This document shows, one piece after another, positions 1 through 8,043 of a stretch of 32,628 bases of DNA. The translations under genes were made by a program, and so were the position numbers. The stretch is from Desulfurobacteriaceae bacterium (GTDB taxonomy: Bacteria; Aquificota; Aquificia; Desulfurobacteriales; Desulfurobacteriaceae): the NCBI GenBank assembly GCA_039832905.1, contig JBDOLX010000012.1:1-32628 (forward strand), given 5' to 3'. Every line of letters begins with the position of its first letter. Position 1 is the first letter of the stretch. A model generated the notes under the pieces. It did no database searches, had not been told where the DNA came from, and worked only from the letters and a program-made list of their open reading frames with translations.

Positions 1-1194
1 CCCAATACTTACCGTTACAGGTATGTCTTGTCCTTCGTACGTGAAAGAACTGTTTTCTACAAGTCTCCTTATTCTCTCAAAAACCTCTTTTGCAGAATGT
101 TCATCTGTTCCGTAAAGAACAAGGAGTATTTCTTCTCCTCCAAATCTTACAGCTAAATCAGTTTCCCTTATGTTCTCCTTAATTATCTCGGCTATCTTTT
201 TAAGGACGTAATCACCTGCAAGATGTCCATAAGTATCGTTGATTCTCTTAAAGTTATCTATATCAAGCATTCCAATGGCTATAGGCTTATTCTCCCTTAA
301 CGCAAGCTTAACAAGTTCTCTTAAACGCTTTAATCCAAACCTTCTGTTGAAAAGCCTTGTAAGAGGATCAATAGTAGATTCTTTTTTGAGTAACTCGTAA
401 GCATATGCGTTCCTAAAAGCCTGAGCCATAGAGTGTCTAATTCTCCTGTAAAAAAGAATTTCCAATCCTTTCATCTTTTCTGTCTTTCCTACTATAACTG
501 CTCCTTTCCAAGTTTCAGTCACAAGAGGAATGATACAGACGGATTTGAGGAACATATTTCCCGGAAACTTTACTGCAACATCATCAACGTTTAAAACTTT
601 TACCTTGTTGCTTTCTATTATTTCAGCCAATCCTTCAGGTATTATCGGATCCATATTTACAGCATGAACAAGTTCAATTTCACCCCCTTTTTGTGAAAAG
701 AAAACGGCAGATAAGACACCAAACTTATCGTACAGAAACTGATACACCTTTGAAGCTAGAACCTTACCCTCTAAAGTTTTACCAAAAATGTCGTTTATTT
801 CATTCTGGTAGTGATCCAACAATTCGTCTTGGTATATAGCGTTCAAGAAGTATAGTAGTTCTTTAGAGAATTCAGATATAAAATCCTTTCCTTTAGGTTC
901 AATTTCCACGTTTTCAAGAAGGACTTTCATATCTTCTACTTTTCCTGCTTTCTTAGCTTTTCTCAGCCTTGAAAGAAGATTTGTCAAATAGTTAAAGTAA
1001 TCTTTAAGATTTCCTTCAACGAGAACAAAATACATAAATATGGTGAGTATAAAATTCGAAAGTAAGGATATGGTAAACTCTAAGTAACCTAACTTCAAAG
1101 TAGGGTTTATGGCCTTAAGTGCTAAAGGTGTTAAGAACCCAGATATTGTTGCCATTAAAGTTATGTCCCTTAAAAGTCTTTTCTTTATTTCCAT
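1..1194 (-). CDS. Membrane-anchored diguanylate cyclase (GGDEF), 3' end outside window
   Basis: Probable diguanylate cyclase making c-di-GMP from two GTP at the inner membrane. I translated 398 codons from an ATG at 1194; the frame is open to base 1, so the C-terminus is missing. Two hydrophobic segments (about residues 11-31 and 38-60) anchor it. A middle region (about 130-260) looks GAF-like but I am not certain. The GGDEF domain starts at DPLTRLFNRR (about 276) and continues with DIDNFKRINDTYGH and the active-site loop RFGGEEI (GGEE at 352-355). RETD at 343-346, five residues before GGEE, is the classic RxxD inhibitory site, so product feedback is likely. AGAAGG lies just upstream of the ATG. 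It diverges by 24 bp from the FlhB-like gene. Domain assignment is firm; which process it controls is unknown, though flagellar neighbours hint at motility. Confidence 0.9.
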   Translation of the reverse strand, partial: MEIKKRLLRDITLMATISGFLTPLALKAINPTLKLGYLEFTISLLSNFILTIFMYFVLVEGNLKDYFNYLTNLLSRLRKAKKAGKVEDMKVLLENVEIEPKGKDFISEFSKELLYFLNAIYQDELLDHYQNEINDIFGKTLEGKVLASKVYQFLYDKFGVLSAVFFSQKGGEIELVHAVNMDPIIPEGLAEIIESNKVKVLNVDDVAVKFPGNMFLKSVCIIPLVTETWKGAVIVGKTEKMKGLEILFYRRIRHSMAQAFRNAYAYELLKKESTIDPLTRLFNRRFGLKRLRELVKLALRENKPIAIGMLDIDNFKRINDTYGHLAGDYVLKKIAEIIKENIRETDLAVRFGGEEILLVLYGTDEHSAKEVFERIRRLVENSSFTYEGQDIPVTVSIG

Positions 1195-1218
1195 AATAAA
1201 CCTTCTTAGAGGTTAGTT

Positions 1219-1485
1219 TTGAAAAGAAAGGCAGTTGTTATTAAGTATATCAGAAATAAGGATAACGCCCCCAAAGTAGTAGCAAAAGGAACAGGATTCA
1301 TAGCTGAAAAAATTTTAGAACTAGCAAAGAAACATAACATTCCTATAGTCGAAGATGAAAAACTTATATCCTTCCTTATTAATATAGACATCGGAAAGGA
1401 AATCCCTCCCGATACTTACAAGGTTGTAGCAAAAATCCTGAGCTACGTGTATACAATTATTCGCCCAAAATATCTTTCAAAATAG
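1219..1485 (+). CDS. FlhB C-terminal-domain-like protein (EscU/YscU/HrcU switch family)
   Basis: An 88-residue protein resembling only the cytoplasmic C-terminal domain of the flagellar export switch protein FlhB, without its four transmembrane helices. Family hallmarks are APKVVAKG, AEKILELAKKHNIPIVED, IGKEIPPDTYKVVAKIL and the YVY ending. The autocleavage motif NPTH is not present; the matching region reads RNKDNAPKV. Such stand-alone FlhB tails occur beside flagellar genes in several phyla and may act in export control. The start is TTG with AGAGG (1208-1212) six bases upstream. Its last 29 bases overlap the 3' end of flgM on the other strand. Family call is strong; the actual role is inferred. 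Confidence 0.85.
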   Translation: MKRKAVVIKYIRNKDNAPKVVAKGTGFIAEKILELAKKHNIPIVEDEKLISFLINIDIGKEIPPDTYKVVAKILSYVYTIIRPKYLSK

Positions 1486-1729
1486 CATCAGAAATTTTAT
1501 GTAAGTTAACAGTATACTTTCCTTCTTTAATAGCCTTCTTTATCTTTTCAACTTTCTCAGTGGGAACAGATTCCACTTCAACGTTAAGGTTTCCAGAAAG
1601 ATCAACAATAACGCCTTTCTCTTCCTTGATAACTTCGGACGAAGACTGCTTTTTGCTATTTACCCTATTGGAAGGTAGATCTTTTCCTAAAAGTTTAAGT
1701 ACTTCTGAGGAATATTCATTTATTTTCAA
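1457..1729 (-). CDS. flgM: Anti-sigma-28 factor FlgM
   Basis: Probable FlgM, which holds the flagellar sigma factor FliA inactive in the cytoplasm until the hook is finished and FlgM is exported. About 90 residues. The C-terminal half carries the FlgM signature: VEKIKKAIKEGKYTVNLHKI followed by SDAIL, the helix that binds sigma-28. The N-terminal half is polar and probably disordered, as in the family. I prefer the TTG at 1729 (protein begins MKINEYSS, a typical FlgM start) because GGAGG lies eight bases before it; a TTG at 1744 is in frame but has no ribosome site. The 3' end overlaps the FlhB-like gene tail to tail by 29 bp. No fliA is in the window. Confidence 0.8.
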   Translation of the reverse strand: MKINEYSSEVLKLLGKDLPSNRVNSKKQSSSEVIKEEKGVIVDLSGNLNVEVESVPTEKVEKIKKAIKEGKYTVNLHKISDAILKDILGE

Positions 1730-1863
1730 CTTTCCATCCTCCAAAGGTTTAGAAAGTTCCCTTGACTTATTATATTATCGGAAAAAGATGAAAAAATTTT
1801 ACTATTTTCCTTACTCACAGACTACAGCGAACAGCGATTACTATAGAGTAGAAAGCCAATAAA

Positions 1864-3864
1864 CTAATGGTAAGTAGATACATCATCTTGCAAACCGTTT
1901 TTTAGTAAGAAATCTTGGTTTATCTCTATAGAAATAATTTCTCCATTTTCTTTTAACAAGTACTCCTTTTTATCGGGAGCAACTCTTTCATAAAGGAGAA
2001 CTCTTTCCGCAAGTTCACGGAATATAGGAACAGCTACTTTACTCGCCCAGAGTTTTTCCTTGGGAAGCTTAGGATCATCAACAGTTACTGCAAGAACAAA
2101 TCTTGGGTTCGTCATCGGGAAAGCACCTACAAATGACAGAGTAGCTTTCTCAGGATTGTAGTCTCTAAACTTTGGATCGTATTTTTGAGCAGTTCCTGTC
2201 TTTCCTCCAATAAAAAAGTTTTCAAGTTTTGTACCTATTCCGGTTCCACTCTCAACAACCATAGTTAGTACTCTTCTCATAATCTTTGAAGTCTTTTCAG
2301 AAATTACCTTCCTTTCCTTGATAGATGGAAATCTTTTTAAAACGTTACCCTTATCATCAACAATAGCTGAAAGTATTCTCGGTCTAACATAGTACCCGCC
2401 ATTAACGAGAACAGAATACGCTACAGCAAGCTGCAAAGTTGTTACTGATATGAAATGACCAAAGGATAAAGTTGCAAACTCTACATCTTTCCACTTTTCC
2501 CACCTTCTCAAAATCCCCGGAGATTCGGCTGGGAGTGATATTCCCGTCTTCCTTCCGAAACCAAACGCTTTAAGGTACTTGTAATATTTTTCTTTTCCAA
2601 GTTTCTGAACAATTTTTATTATCCCTATATTGTCAGAAAACTTTATTACTTCCCATGCTCTTAACTTTACATCTTTTCCCCTAAACTCGTTGTGAAATAC
2701 TTTTTTACCGACCTTATAGTAAGCAGGACAATCTATAATTGTATTTTCTGTAATCACTCCTTCGTTTATTGCAGCAGCTAAAACTATTGGTTTCATAACA
2801 GAACCAGGCTCGTATGGTGTAGTAACGAAACGGGCTACAAGGGGTTTAAAGGGATAACTTGCTGCTGCCAATATTTCTCCTGTATACGGGTCCATTAAAA
2901 CTGCATTTATGAAGTTTGGATGCCACTTATCACCATACTTTTTAATTGTTTTCTCGAAAATGTATTGAAGATTACCATCAATAGTTGTAATAACGTTGTT
3001 GCCTTTCTTTCTTGTTAAAAAGACGGACGCATCTTTCCCAAGATATACTTTGCCTGTAGCATCTTTTAGACCAGATAGAACAACTTCATCACCAGTTATT
3101 ATTTTTCTTTTCTCTAAAAGATGCTCAAGTCCTGAGAGACCTTCTCCCACTTTGTTTGTAATGCCAACAATTACAGATCCTACAGCGTAAGGGTAAACCC
3201 TTCTAAATTCAGAAACAAATCCCAAAATGTCTGGATACTTCTTTTTAAACCGGTTTTCGTTTGAGAGAGTGTAGTAAACTCTCAAAGCAACCAACACTGC
3301 TTTGAGTACTTTTTCTCTCTTTACCGATAACTCTTTTTTTAACCAAACAAAAGGAACTTTTATTGTTTTTCCCTTAAGTTTTACTATTGTATACTTCTTC
3401 TTGTAGGCTTTTTCTATGTCCTTATCTGAAATTTCAGAAAAGACACTTAAAATTTGGAGCAACAGTTCTAAATTTTCATTTGTTAACTTGTCTTTTCTTT
3501 TCAAGTACTCTCTTAGAACGTCTTTATCTCTTAAAATTATCCTTTTAAAAAGTTCTTTATCTTTAATTTCTGTAGGTCTAATGTAGAAAGAGAATATTCT
3601 CTCACTTGTAGCGAGAGGAATTCCATTTCTATCTAGAATTTTTCCCCTTTCAGATGAGATCCTAATCACTCCTTTAGATTGTTCTTTTACAAAGCTTATC
3701 CAGAAATCCTTATTAAAGTAGGTCAAAGATAGAAGTTTTCCAAAATAAATAACGACTAAGAATAAAGAGATAAAAAGAAAAAGATTTAATCTATCATCTT
3801 TGAAAGGACTAACGAATCTATAAAATCTAACAATAGCGTTCCAAAATACTCGAAGTAATCTCAT
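1864..3864 (-). CDS. ftsI: Peptidoglycan D,D-transpeptidase FtsI/PBP2-like (class B PBP)
   Basis: Class B penicillin-binding protein of 666 residues that cross-links septal peptidoglycan in the periplasm. One N-terminal membrane helix (about 28-46) follows a basic cytoplasmic tail. A PBP dimerisation domain spans about 60-260, including the RGKILDRNG motif (74-81 region), and the transpeptidase domain follows. The three catalytic motifs are intact: S355-V-M-K358 (context EPGSVMKP), S410-D-N412 and K555-T-G-T558. The neighbouring small FtsL-like gene overlaps its start by 4 bp (ATGA), the order seen in division clusters (ftsL-ftsI), so the divisome enzyme is more likely than the elongation PBP2. 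No PASTA domain. No other division or mur genes follow, so the cluster is reduced here. Confidence 0.9.
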   Translation of the reverse strand: MRLLRVFWNAIVRFYRFVSPFKDDRLNLFLFISLFLVVIYFGKLLSLTYFNKDFWISFVKEQSKGVIRISSERGKILDRNGIPLATSERIFSFYIRPTEIKDKELFKRIILRDKDVLREYLKRKDKLTNENLELLLQILSVFSEISDKDIEKAYKKKYTIVKLKGKTIKVPFVWLKKELSVKREKVLKAVLVALRVYYTLSNENRFKKKYPDILGFVSEFRRVYPYAVGSVIVGITNKVGEGLSGLEHLLEKRKIITGDEVVLSGLKDATGKVYLGKDASVFLTRKKGNNVITTIDGNLQYIFEKTIKKYGDKWHPNFINAVLMDPYTGEILAAASYPFKPLVARFVTTPYEPGSVMKPIVLAAAINEGVITENTIIDCPAYYKVGKKVFHNEFRGKDVKLRAWEVIKFSDNIGIIKIVQKLGKEKYYKYLKAFGFGRKTGISLPAESPGILRRWEKWKDVEFATLSFGHFISVTTLQLAVAYSVLVNGGYYVRPRILSAIVDDKGNVLKRFPSIKERKVISEKTSKIMRRVLTMVVESGTGIGTKLENFFIGGKTGTAQKYDPKFRDYNPEKATLSFVGAFPMTNPRFVLAVTVDDPKLPKEKLWASKVAVPIFRELAERVLLYERVAPDKKEYLLKENGEIISIEINQDFLLKNGLQDDVSTYH

Positions 3865-4124
3865 TTCAAGTACTTAACCTCGTTCTCGTGAAGTATCTTC
3901 ATATTTTTAGTTTGATCATCGACAGTCTTTGGATTTAGCTTTCTAAAAAATTCATTGGTTAAACGGTTATTTTCTTCTTTAAGTTGTTCTATATGCTTAA
4001 CAACTTTTGTTATTTTAGCCCTTTCAGAAGTGCACTTAGAGCGAATACTTACAACCTTTAAGCTAATAGCAACCATCAGAATAAAACTTACAAAGTAACT
4101 TAACGCACATAGGTACTTCAACAT
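3861..4124 (-). CDS. ftsL: FtsL-like small bitopic division protein
   Basis: An 87-residue protein with one N-terminal membrane helix (about 5-26) followed by a charged, coiled-coil-like stretch (about 30-70) with KHIEQLKEENNRL. That architecture, the size, and the position immediately upstream of and overlapping the FtsI-like gene by 4 bp fit FtsL, which scaffolds FtsB/FtsQ and recruits FtsW/FtsI. FtsL sequences diverge strongly, so the call rests on topology and context rather than on residues. The ATG at 4124 has only a weak GGAAGA-type ribosome site. Confidence 0.65.
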   Translation of the reverse strand: MLKYLCALSYFVSFILMVAISLKVVSIRSKCTSERAKITKVVKHIEQLKEENNRLTNEFFRKLNPKTVDDQTKNMKILHENEVKYLK

Positions 4125-4162
4125 CTCTTCCGTAAGATTATATTATTCCTACTACAAGTTAT

Positions 4163-4239
4163 GCGCCTGTAGCTCAGCTGGATAGAGCCCAGGACTCCGG
4201 ATCCTGGTGTCGCGGGTTCGAGTCCCGCCAGGCGCACCA
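4163..4239 (+). tRNA. tRNA-Arg (anticodon CCG)
   Basis: A complete 77-nt cloverleaf. The acceptor stem GCGCCTG pairs with CAGGCGC and is followed by A and an encoded CCA. The D-stem is GCTC/GAGC. The anticodon stem CAGGA/TCCTG encloses the loop CTCCGGA, giving anticodon CCG (reads the Arg codon CGG). The T-stem GCGGG/CCCGC encloses TTCGAGT. The gene is plus strand; its last base (4239) touches the final base of the purF stop codon on the minus strand (4240), so no intergenic space separates the two convergent genes. AT-rich sequence at 4137-4146 (TATTAT/TATAAT on the two strands) probably provides the promoter. Confidence 0.97.
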
Positions 4240-5628
4240 CTAAACTTTTTTAGCCTGCTTAATAATATTGTCAGGTATCTCCACAGGATACTCACCATCA
4301 AAACAAGCTGTACAGTAAAGATCCTTACTTCCACCGGCAGCTTTTATCATTCCCTCTAAGGACAGATATCCAAGGGAATCTGCTTCTATGTACTTACGTA
4401 TCTCCTCTATTGAATGTGAGGATGCTATAAGTTGATCTCTTGTCGGAGTATCGATCCCAAAGTAGCAAGGCCACTTTGTAGGTGGAGAGCTTATCCTCAT
4501 ATGTACTTCTTTTGCACCAGCTTCTTTTAGCATTCTTATTATTTTTCTACTTGTTGTTCCTCTAACAATAGAATCATCAATTACAACGATTCTTTTTCCT
4601 TTTAAGATCTCAGGAATAGGATTAAGTTTGACCTTTACCCCAATATCCCTCATTTTCTGTTCAGGCTTTATAAAGGTTCTTCCAACGTAATGGTTTCTTA
4701 TTAACCCCATTTCAAAAGGAATTCCACTTTCTTGAGAATATCCTAAAGCAGGAACAACGCCGGAATCCGGAACAGGAATAACAAGGTCTGCATCAACAGG
4801 ATATTCTCTTGCTAAGATTTTTCCAAACTCTTTCCTTACCTCGTAAACGCTACGACCAAAGATCTTACTATCTGGACGAGAAAAGTAAACAAACTCAAAG
4901 ATACACTGGGATATCTTGCAAGGTTCCTGTATAGGAATTCTGTAAGAATTCATCTGTCCATTTTCAATAACTATAACTTCTCCTGGTTCTACATCTCTTA
5001 CGTATTTAGCACCTATAAGGTCAAAAGCACAAGTTTCAGACGCAAATACAGGACTTCCATCAAGTTCTCCCATACATAAAGGTCTAAATCCCCAAGGATC
5101 TCTTGCTGCAATTAGTTTTTTGTTGGTCATAACAAGAAGCGAATATGCTCCCTTTAGCTTTGAAAGGGCATCCATTAACTTTTCGAGAAATTTCCTTTTC
5201 TTTGACTTCACTATTAAATGGACTATCACCTCTGAATCGGTAGTTCCCCTAAAAATTGAACCTTCTTCTTCCAATTCCTCTCTTAAGAGTAAAGCATTGA
5301 CTATGTTTCCATTGTGAGCAATAGCCATCTGACCATACTTATAAGAAATAACTATCGGCTGGATGTTATCTGAAGAATCGGAAGCTCCAGATGTTGAATA
5401 CCTGTTATGCCCTATAGCAACATTACCTTTAAGAGCTTTTAGGTTTTCGTTTTTAAAGACGGACGAAACAAGACCAAAATCTCTGTAGTAAGATATCTTA
5501 TTTCCATCAGTTACTGCTATTCCAGCACTTTCCTGTCCTCTGTGTTGAAGAGCATATAGACCTAAGTAGGTGTAATAGGCTGCATTTTCGTGGTTGTATA
5601 TTCCGAATACTCCACAGAACTCCTTCAT
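4240..5628 (-). CDS. purF: Amidophosphoribosyltransferase PurF
   Basis: First committed step of purine synthesis: PRPP plus glutamine to phosphoribosylamine. 462 residues. The glutaminase domain begins with a very short propeptide (MKEF) before the nucleophile Cys5 ([16 protein letters not shown]), with [13 protein letters not shown] and HNRYSTSG following. The PRPP loop [12 protein letters not shown] is at about 349-360. Cys242, Cys388, Cys439 and Cys442 ([21 protein letters not shown]) match the four ligands of the Bacillus-type 4Fe-4S cluster, so this is the cluster-binding, propeptide-processed class, not the E. coli class. Transcribed alone from a promoter at 5673-5700. No purine operon neighbours are in the window. 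Confidence 0.96.
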   Translation of the reverse strand: MKEFCGVFGIYNHENAAYYTYLGLYALQHRGQESAGIAVTDGNKISYYRDFGLVSSVFKNENLKALKGNVAIGHNRYSTSGASDSSDNIQPIVISYKYGQMAIAHNGNIVNALLLREELEEEGSIFRGTTDSEVIVHLIVKSKKRKFLEKLMDALSKLKGAYSLLVMTNKKLIAARDPWGFRPLCMGELDGSPVFASETCAFDLIGAKYVRDVEPGEVIVIENGQMNSYRIPIQEPCKISQCIFEFVYFSRPDSKIFGRSVYEVRKEFGKILAREYPVDADLVIPVPDSGVVPALGYSQESGIPFEMGLIRNHYVGRTFIKPEQKMRDIGVKVKLNPIPEILKGKRIVVIDDSIVRGTTSRKIIRMLKEAGAKEVHMRISSPPTKWPCYFGIDTPTRDQLIASSHSIEEIRKYIEADSLGYLSLEGMIKAAGGSKDLYCTACFDGEYPVEIPDNIIKQAKKV

Positions 5629-5661
5629 CTTTCCTCTCTTCCCATAATTAGTTACAAAGTT

Positions 5662-5688
5662 TTGAGATAGAGATTATAACAGTATAAT
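5662..5688 (+). promoter_or_regulatory. Probable promoter of the phosphohexomutase operon
   Basis: A perfect TATAAT at 5683-5688 with TTGAGA at 5662-5667 (five of six to TTGACA, but only a 15-base spacer). A start near 5695 would leave a leader of about 40 bases before the ATG at 5734, which has a strong AGAGGAGG ribosome site. The -10 is only a few bases from the divergent purF -10, so the two promoters probably compete for polymerase. Confidence 0.5.
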
Positions 5689-5700
5689 TCTTTAAGTCTA
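5673..5700 (-). promoter_or_regulatory. Probable sigma-70 promoter of purF
   Basis: On the minus strand TAGACT (5695-5700) lies 16 bases before a perfect TATAAT (5678-5673), placing the start about 40 bases upstream of the purF ATG. The -35 element matches TTGACA at four of six positions. It faces away from, and is interleaved with, the plus-strand -10 at 5683-5688. I found no clear PurR-type repeat or purine riboswitch fold by eye in the 105-bp gap. Confidence 0.5.
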
Positions 5701-5733
5701 TCGAAAGAAAAAATAAGAGGAGGCTTAAAAGAA

Positions 5734-7128
5734 ATGATTAAATTTGGAACGGATGGATGGAGAGGAGTAATTTCTAAGGAATTTACCTTCGATAACTTAA
5801 GGAAAGTTGCTCTAGCTCATGGAGAAGTTCTGAAAGAAGAAGGGGCAAAAAAAGTAGTTGTTGGTTATGATTTAAGGTTTCTTTCCGAAGAATACGCCAA
5901 GTTTACAGCCGAAATTTTAGCAGGATTAGGACTTGAAGTAGTTCTCTCCAAAGGCTTTTCACCAACTCCAGCAGTTTCCTTTGCTACGAAATATTTTGGA
6001 TTTGATAACGGTATAGTAATTACAGCTTCCCACAATCATGGTAGATACAACGGATATAAGGTGAAGGAGTCCTTCGGAGGAGCAGCAAGAACCTCCTTTA
6101 CAAAAAAAATAGAAGAGAAGATACCTTTAGTTGAAAATAAAGAAGTCCCGAAAGGTGATTATAAAGAAGAAGATATCAATACTCCTTATGTTGAAGGAGT
6201 AAGGAAACAGCTTGAATTATCTCTCTTTAAAGAAAGAGAACTACTAATTATTCATGATCCAATGTTTGGAGCTCAGCAGGGATTAATGAGAAGAGCCTTA
6301 GAAGGGACAAAACTCAGTGTTTGTGAAATCCACTCTTTTAGGGATCCTCTTTTTGGAGGAAAACACCCGGAACCGATAGTTGAGAAAAATATTACAGGAC
6401 TTATGGAAAAAGTTCGCTCACTGAAGGCAGACATTGGAATTGCCAACGATGGAGATGGGGATAGGGTAGGAATAGTTGATGAGAAGGGAAGGTTTGTAAA
6501 CTCTCAACTTGTTTATGCACTTTTACTTCTCCATATAGTCAGAAATAAAGGAAAAAAAGATGGAATAGTTGTGAAAACTGTTTCTACAGGTTATTTAGTG
6601 GACAGAGTTTGTAGAAAGGAAGGGCTTACCCTTGTAGAAACTCCAGTAGGTTTTAAAAACATTTCGGAAGTAGCTATGGAAAGAAAGGTTCTTTTTGGTG
6701 GCGAGGAGAGTGGAGGCTATGCCCTTATGAATTATCTCCCAGAAAGAGATGGACTACTTATGGGACTTCTACTTATAGAAAAGATGATAGCTGAAGGAAA
6801 GAAAGTTTCTGAGCTTGTAGAAGACCTCTTTAGAGAATTTGGAGCCGCTTTTTACAAGAGAGTTGACTTACCTGTTTCAGAAAGAGAAAGAGAGGCTTTG
6901 GAAAAGCTTAAAGAAAATCCTCCAGAGAAATGGAATAATTTAAAGGTAGAAAGGATTTTAACTATAGATGGTCTTAAGATTATCTTTGAAGATGACTCTT
7001 GGCTACTCTTTAGACCATCCGGTACAGAACCGGTATTTAGAGTATACGCAGAAATGCCAAGTGAAAATAGAACCTACGAACTTTTAGAATGGGGTAAGAA
7101 ACTTTTAAGTGGAGGAAAAGTTGGATAA
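5734..7128 (+). CDS. Phosphoglucomutase/phosphomannomutase family protein
   Basis: Alpha-D-phosphohexomutase of 464 residues, interconverting hexose 6- and 1-phosphates in the cytoplasm to feed nucleotide sugars. All four family loops are present in order: phosphoserine loop TASHNHGRYNG (Ser99), metal loop DGDGDR (239-244), sugar loop GGEESGG (322-328) and C-terminal phosphate loop RPSGTEP (about 430). The phosphoserine loop has HGRYNG where many relatives have PPEYNG, which prevents choosing between glucose, mannose or glucosamine preference by eye. First gene of an operon; its 3' end overlaps the KaiC-like gene. The window also holds several glycosyltransferases that would use its products. 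Confidence 0.9.
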   Translation: MIKFGTDGWRGVISKEFTFDNLRKVALAHGEVLKEEGAKKVVVGYDLRFLSEEYAKFTAEILAGLGLEVVLSKGFSPTPAVSFATKYFGFDNGIVITASHNHGRYNGYKVKESFGGAARTSFTKKIEEKIPLVENKEVPKGDYKEEDINTPYVEGVRKQLELSLFKERELLIIHDPMFGAQQGLMRRALEGTKLSVCEIHSFRDPLFGGKHPEPIVEKNITGLMEKVRSLKADIGIANDGDGDRVGIVDEKGRFVNSQLVYALLLLHIVRNKGKKDGIVVKTVSTGYLVDRVCRKEGLTLVETPVGFKNISEVAMERKVLFGGEESGGYALMNYLPERDGLLMGLLLIEKMIAEGKKVSELVEDLFREFGAAFYKRVDLPVSEREREALEKLKENPPEKWNNLKVERILTIDGLKIIFEDDSWLLFRPSGTEPVFRVYAEMPSENRTYELLEWGKKLLSGGKVG

Positions 7129-7993
7129 GCAGAAAGAGGTAATGAAAGATAACATTTACGTTCTCGGGGAAGCTATAAAGAAAGCTCCTCAGCTAAAAGG
7201 AGTTTCTACAGGTGTAAAGGGGCTCGATGACCTATTTTTCAGTGTAGAATGGGAGAATGGAAAACCTATAAAGAAACCGTTGGGGGGAATACCCGAGTAT
7301 TCAGTTGTAAACCTTACTGGAACTCCTGATACTGGAAAGAGCCTTATTGCCGAACAGTTTACGGTAAAGCAGGCATCTTTGGGACAAAAGGTGTGTTTTG
7401 TCACTGTAGAAAGTCCTGCACCGTTTGTAGCAGCAGGGCTAAGGCAAAGAGCAACGGTTATGGGAATAGAGTTTGAAAAAATAGAAGACAACATAATCCT
7501 TATAGATGCTGCAAGTAATACTAAACTTCGAGATGATATTCCAACTATGCTTGACACTTTAGCTTACGTTTACAGAACTTACCATTGTAGAAGAACTGTC
7601 ATTGACTCTATCACAGGATTGTTTGAAGCAAAGGAAATGCTAGCTAGGTCTGTTGTTAGAGCTTTTTTCAACTTTATGAAGAAATGGTATCAAACGGCTA
7701 TTTTCATATCTCAAAAAAGAAGTGGGCATGACGAGCTTTCTCCGGAAGCAGCAGGAGGTTATGCGGTAGGGCACATTGTCGACTGTACTATTGTTCTATC
7801 CAAGGAAATTCTTCTTTCTCCATCTAAAGCAAAAGCCTACAAGAAAGAGCTTGGAGATATTGTAAGACTTTTCAGAATCGATGGATGTCGCCTTTGTGGG
7901 CATGTTACAAAACTTTACTTAATGGAAATCACGGAACTTGGGTTAGTAGAGATAAAACAGCCTCTTGTAGAATATTTGAAAAGTGTGAAGTAA
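7121..7993 (+). CDS. KaiC-like RecA-family ATPase
   Basis: About 290 residues, a single RecA/KaiC-type ATPase domain. It opens with the family phrase VSTGVKGLDDLF, then Walker A GTPDTGKS (about 67-74), VCFVTVESPAPFVA, and Walker B-like RRTVIDSITGL. Near the C-terminus DGCRLCGH (CxxCxH) could bind a metal. It differs from circadian KaiC, which has two domains; KaiA and KaiB are absent here. Relatives in other phyla are signalling ATPases of unclear role. I chose TTG at 7121 because GGAGG (7111-7115) sits five bases ahead; GTG 7109 and ATG 7142 are in-frame alternatives. It overlaps the mutase gene by 8 bp and is followed by two unrecognised membrane proteins, its likeliest partners. Confidence 0.8.
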   Translation: MDKQKEVMKDNIYVLGEAIKKAPQLKGVSTGVKGLDDLFFSVEWENGKPIKKPLGGIPEYSVVNLTGTPDTGKSLIAEQFTVKQASLGQKVCFVTVESPAPFVAAGLRQRATVMGIEFEKIEDNIILIDAASNTKLRDDIPTMLDTLAYVYRTYHCRRTVIDSITGLFEAKEMLARSVVRAFFNFMKKWYQTAIFISQKRSGHDELSPEAAGGYAVGHIVDCTIVLSKEILLSPSKAKAYKKELGDIVRLFRIDGCRLCGHVTKLYLMEITELGLVEIKQPLVEYLKSVK

Positions 7994-8043
7994 ATATTAA
8001 AATTTATCTAAAAAGATTTTTGAAACAGCTTAAGGGGCTTGTT

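Noticed and set aside
1560-1862. 100-residue plus-strand frame over flgM and downstream DNA
   Set aside because: Antisense of FlgM codons followed by low-complexity tail; no family resemblance.
4137-4142. Minus-strand TATAAT as the ftsL promoter
   Set aside because: It would leave a leader of only about six bases and has no convincing -35; it may instead be part of the tRNA promoter on the other strand.
4152-4334. 60-residue minus-strand frame across the tRNA
   Set aside because: It is the antisense of the tRNA plus the purF tail; such frames are a common false gene call at tRNAs.
5629-5733. Purine riboswitch or PurR box before purF
   Set aside because: No conserved riboswitch stems or PurR-type inverted repeat could be recognised in the short intergenic region.
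7189-7557. 122-residue minus-strand frame inside the KaiC-like gene
   Set aside because: Serine-rich shadow of a well-supported gene, with no ribosome site or domain.
7121-7993. Bacterial circadian clock
   Set aside because: The ATPase has one domain rather than two and no kaiA or kaiB is present, so a clock function is not supported.
7885-8043. Extended start for the TPR membrane protein, overlapping the KaiC-like gene by over 100 bp
   Set aside because: The ATG at 8044 has a good ribosome site and begins with a signal-like segment; upstream residues are only the KaiC-like gene in another frame.
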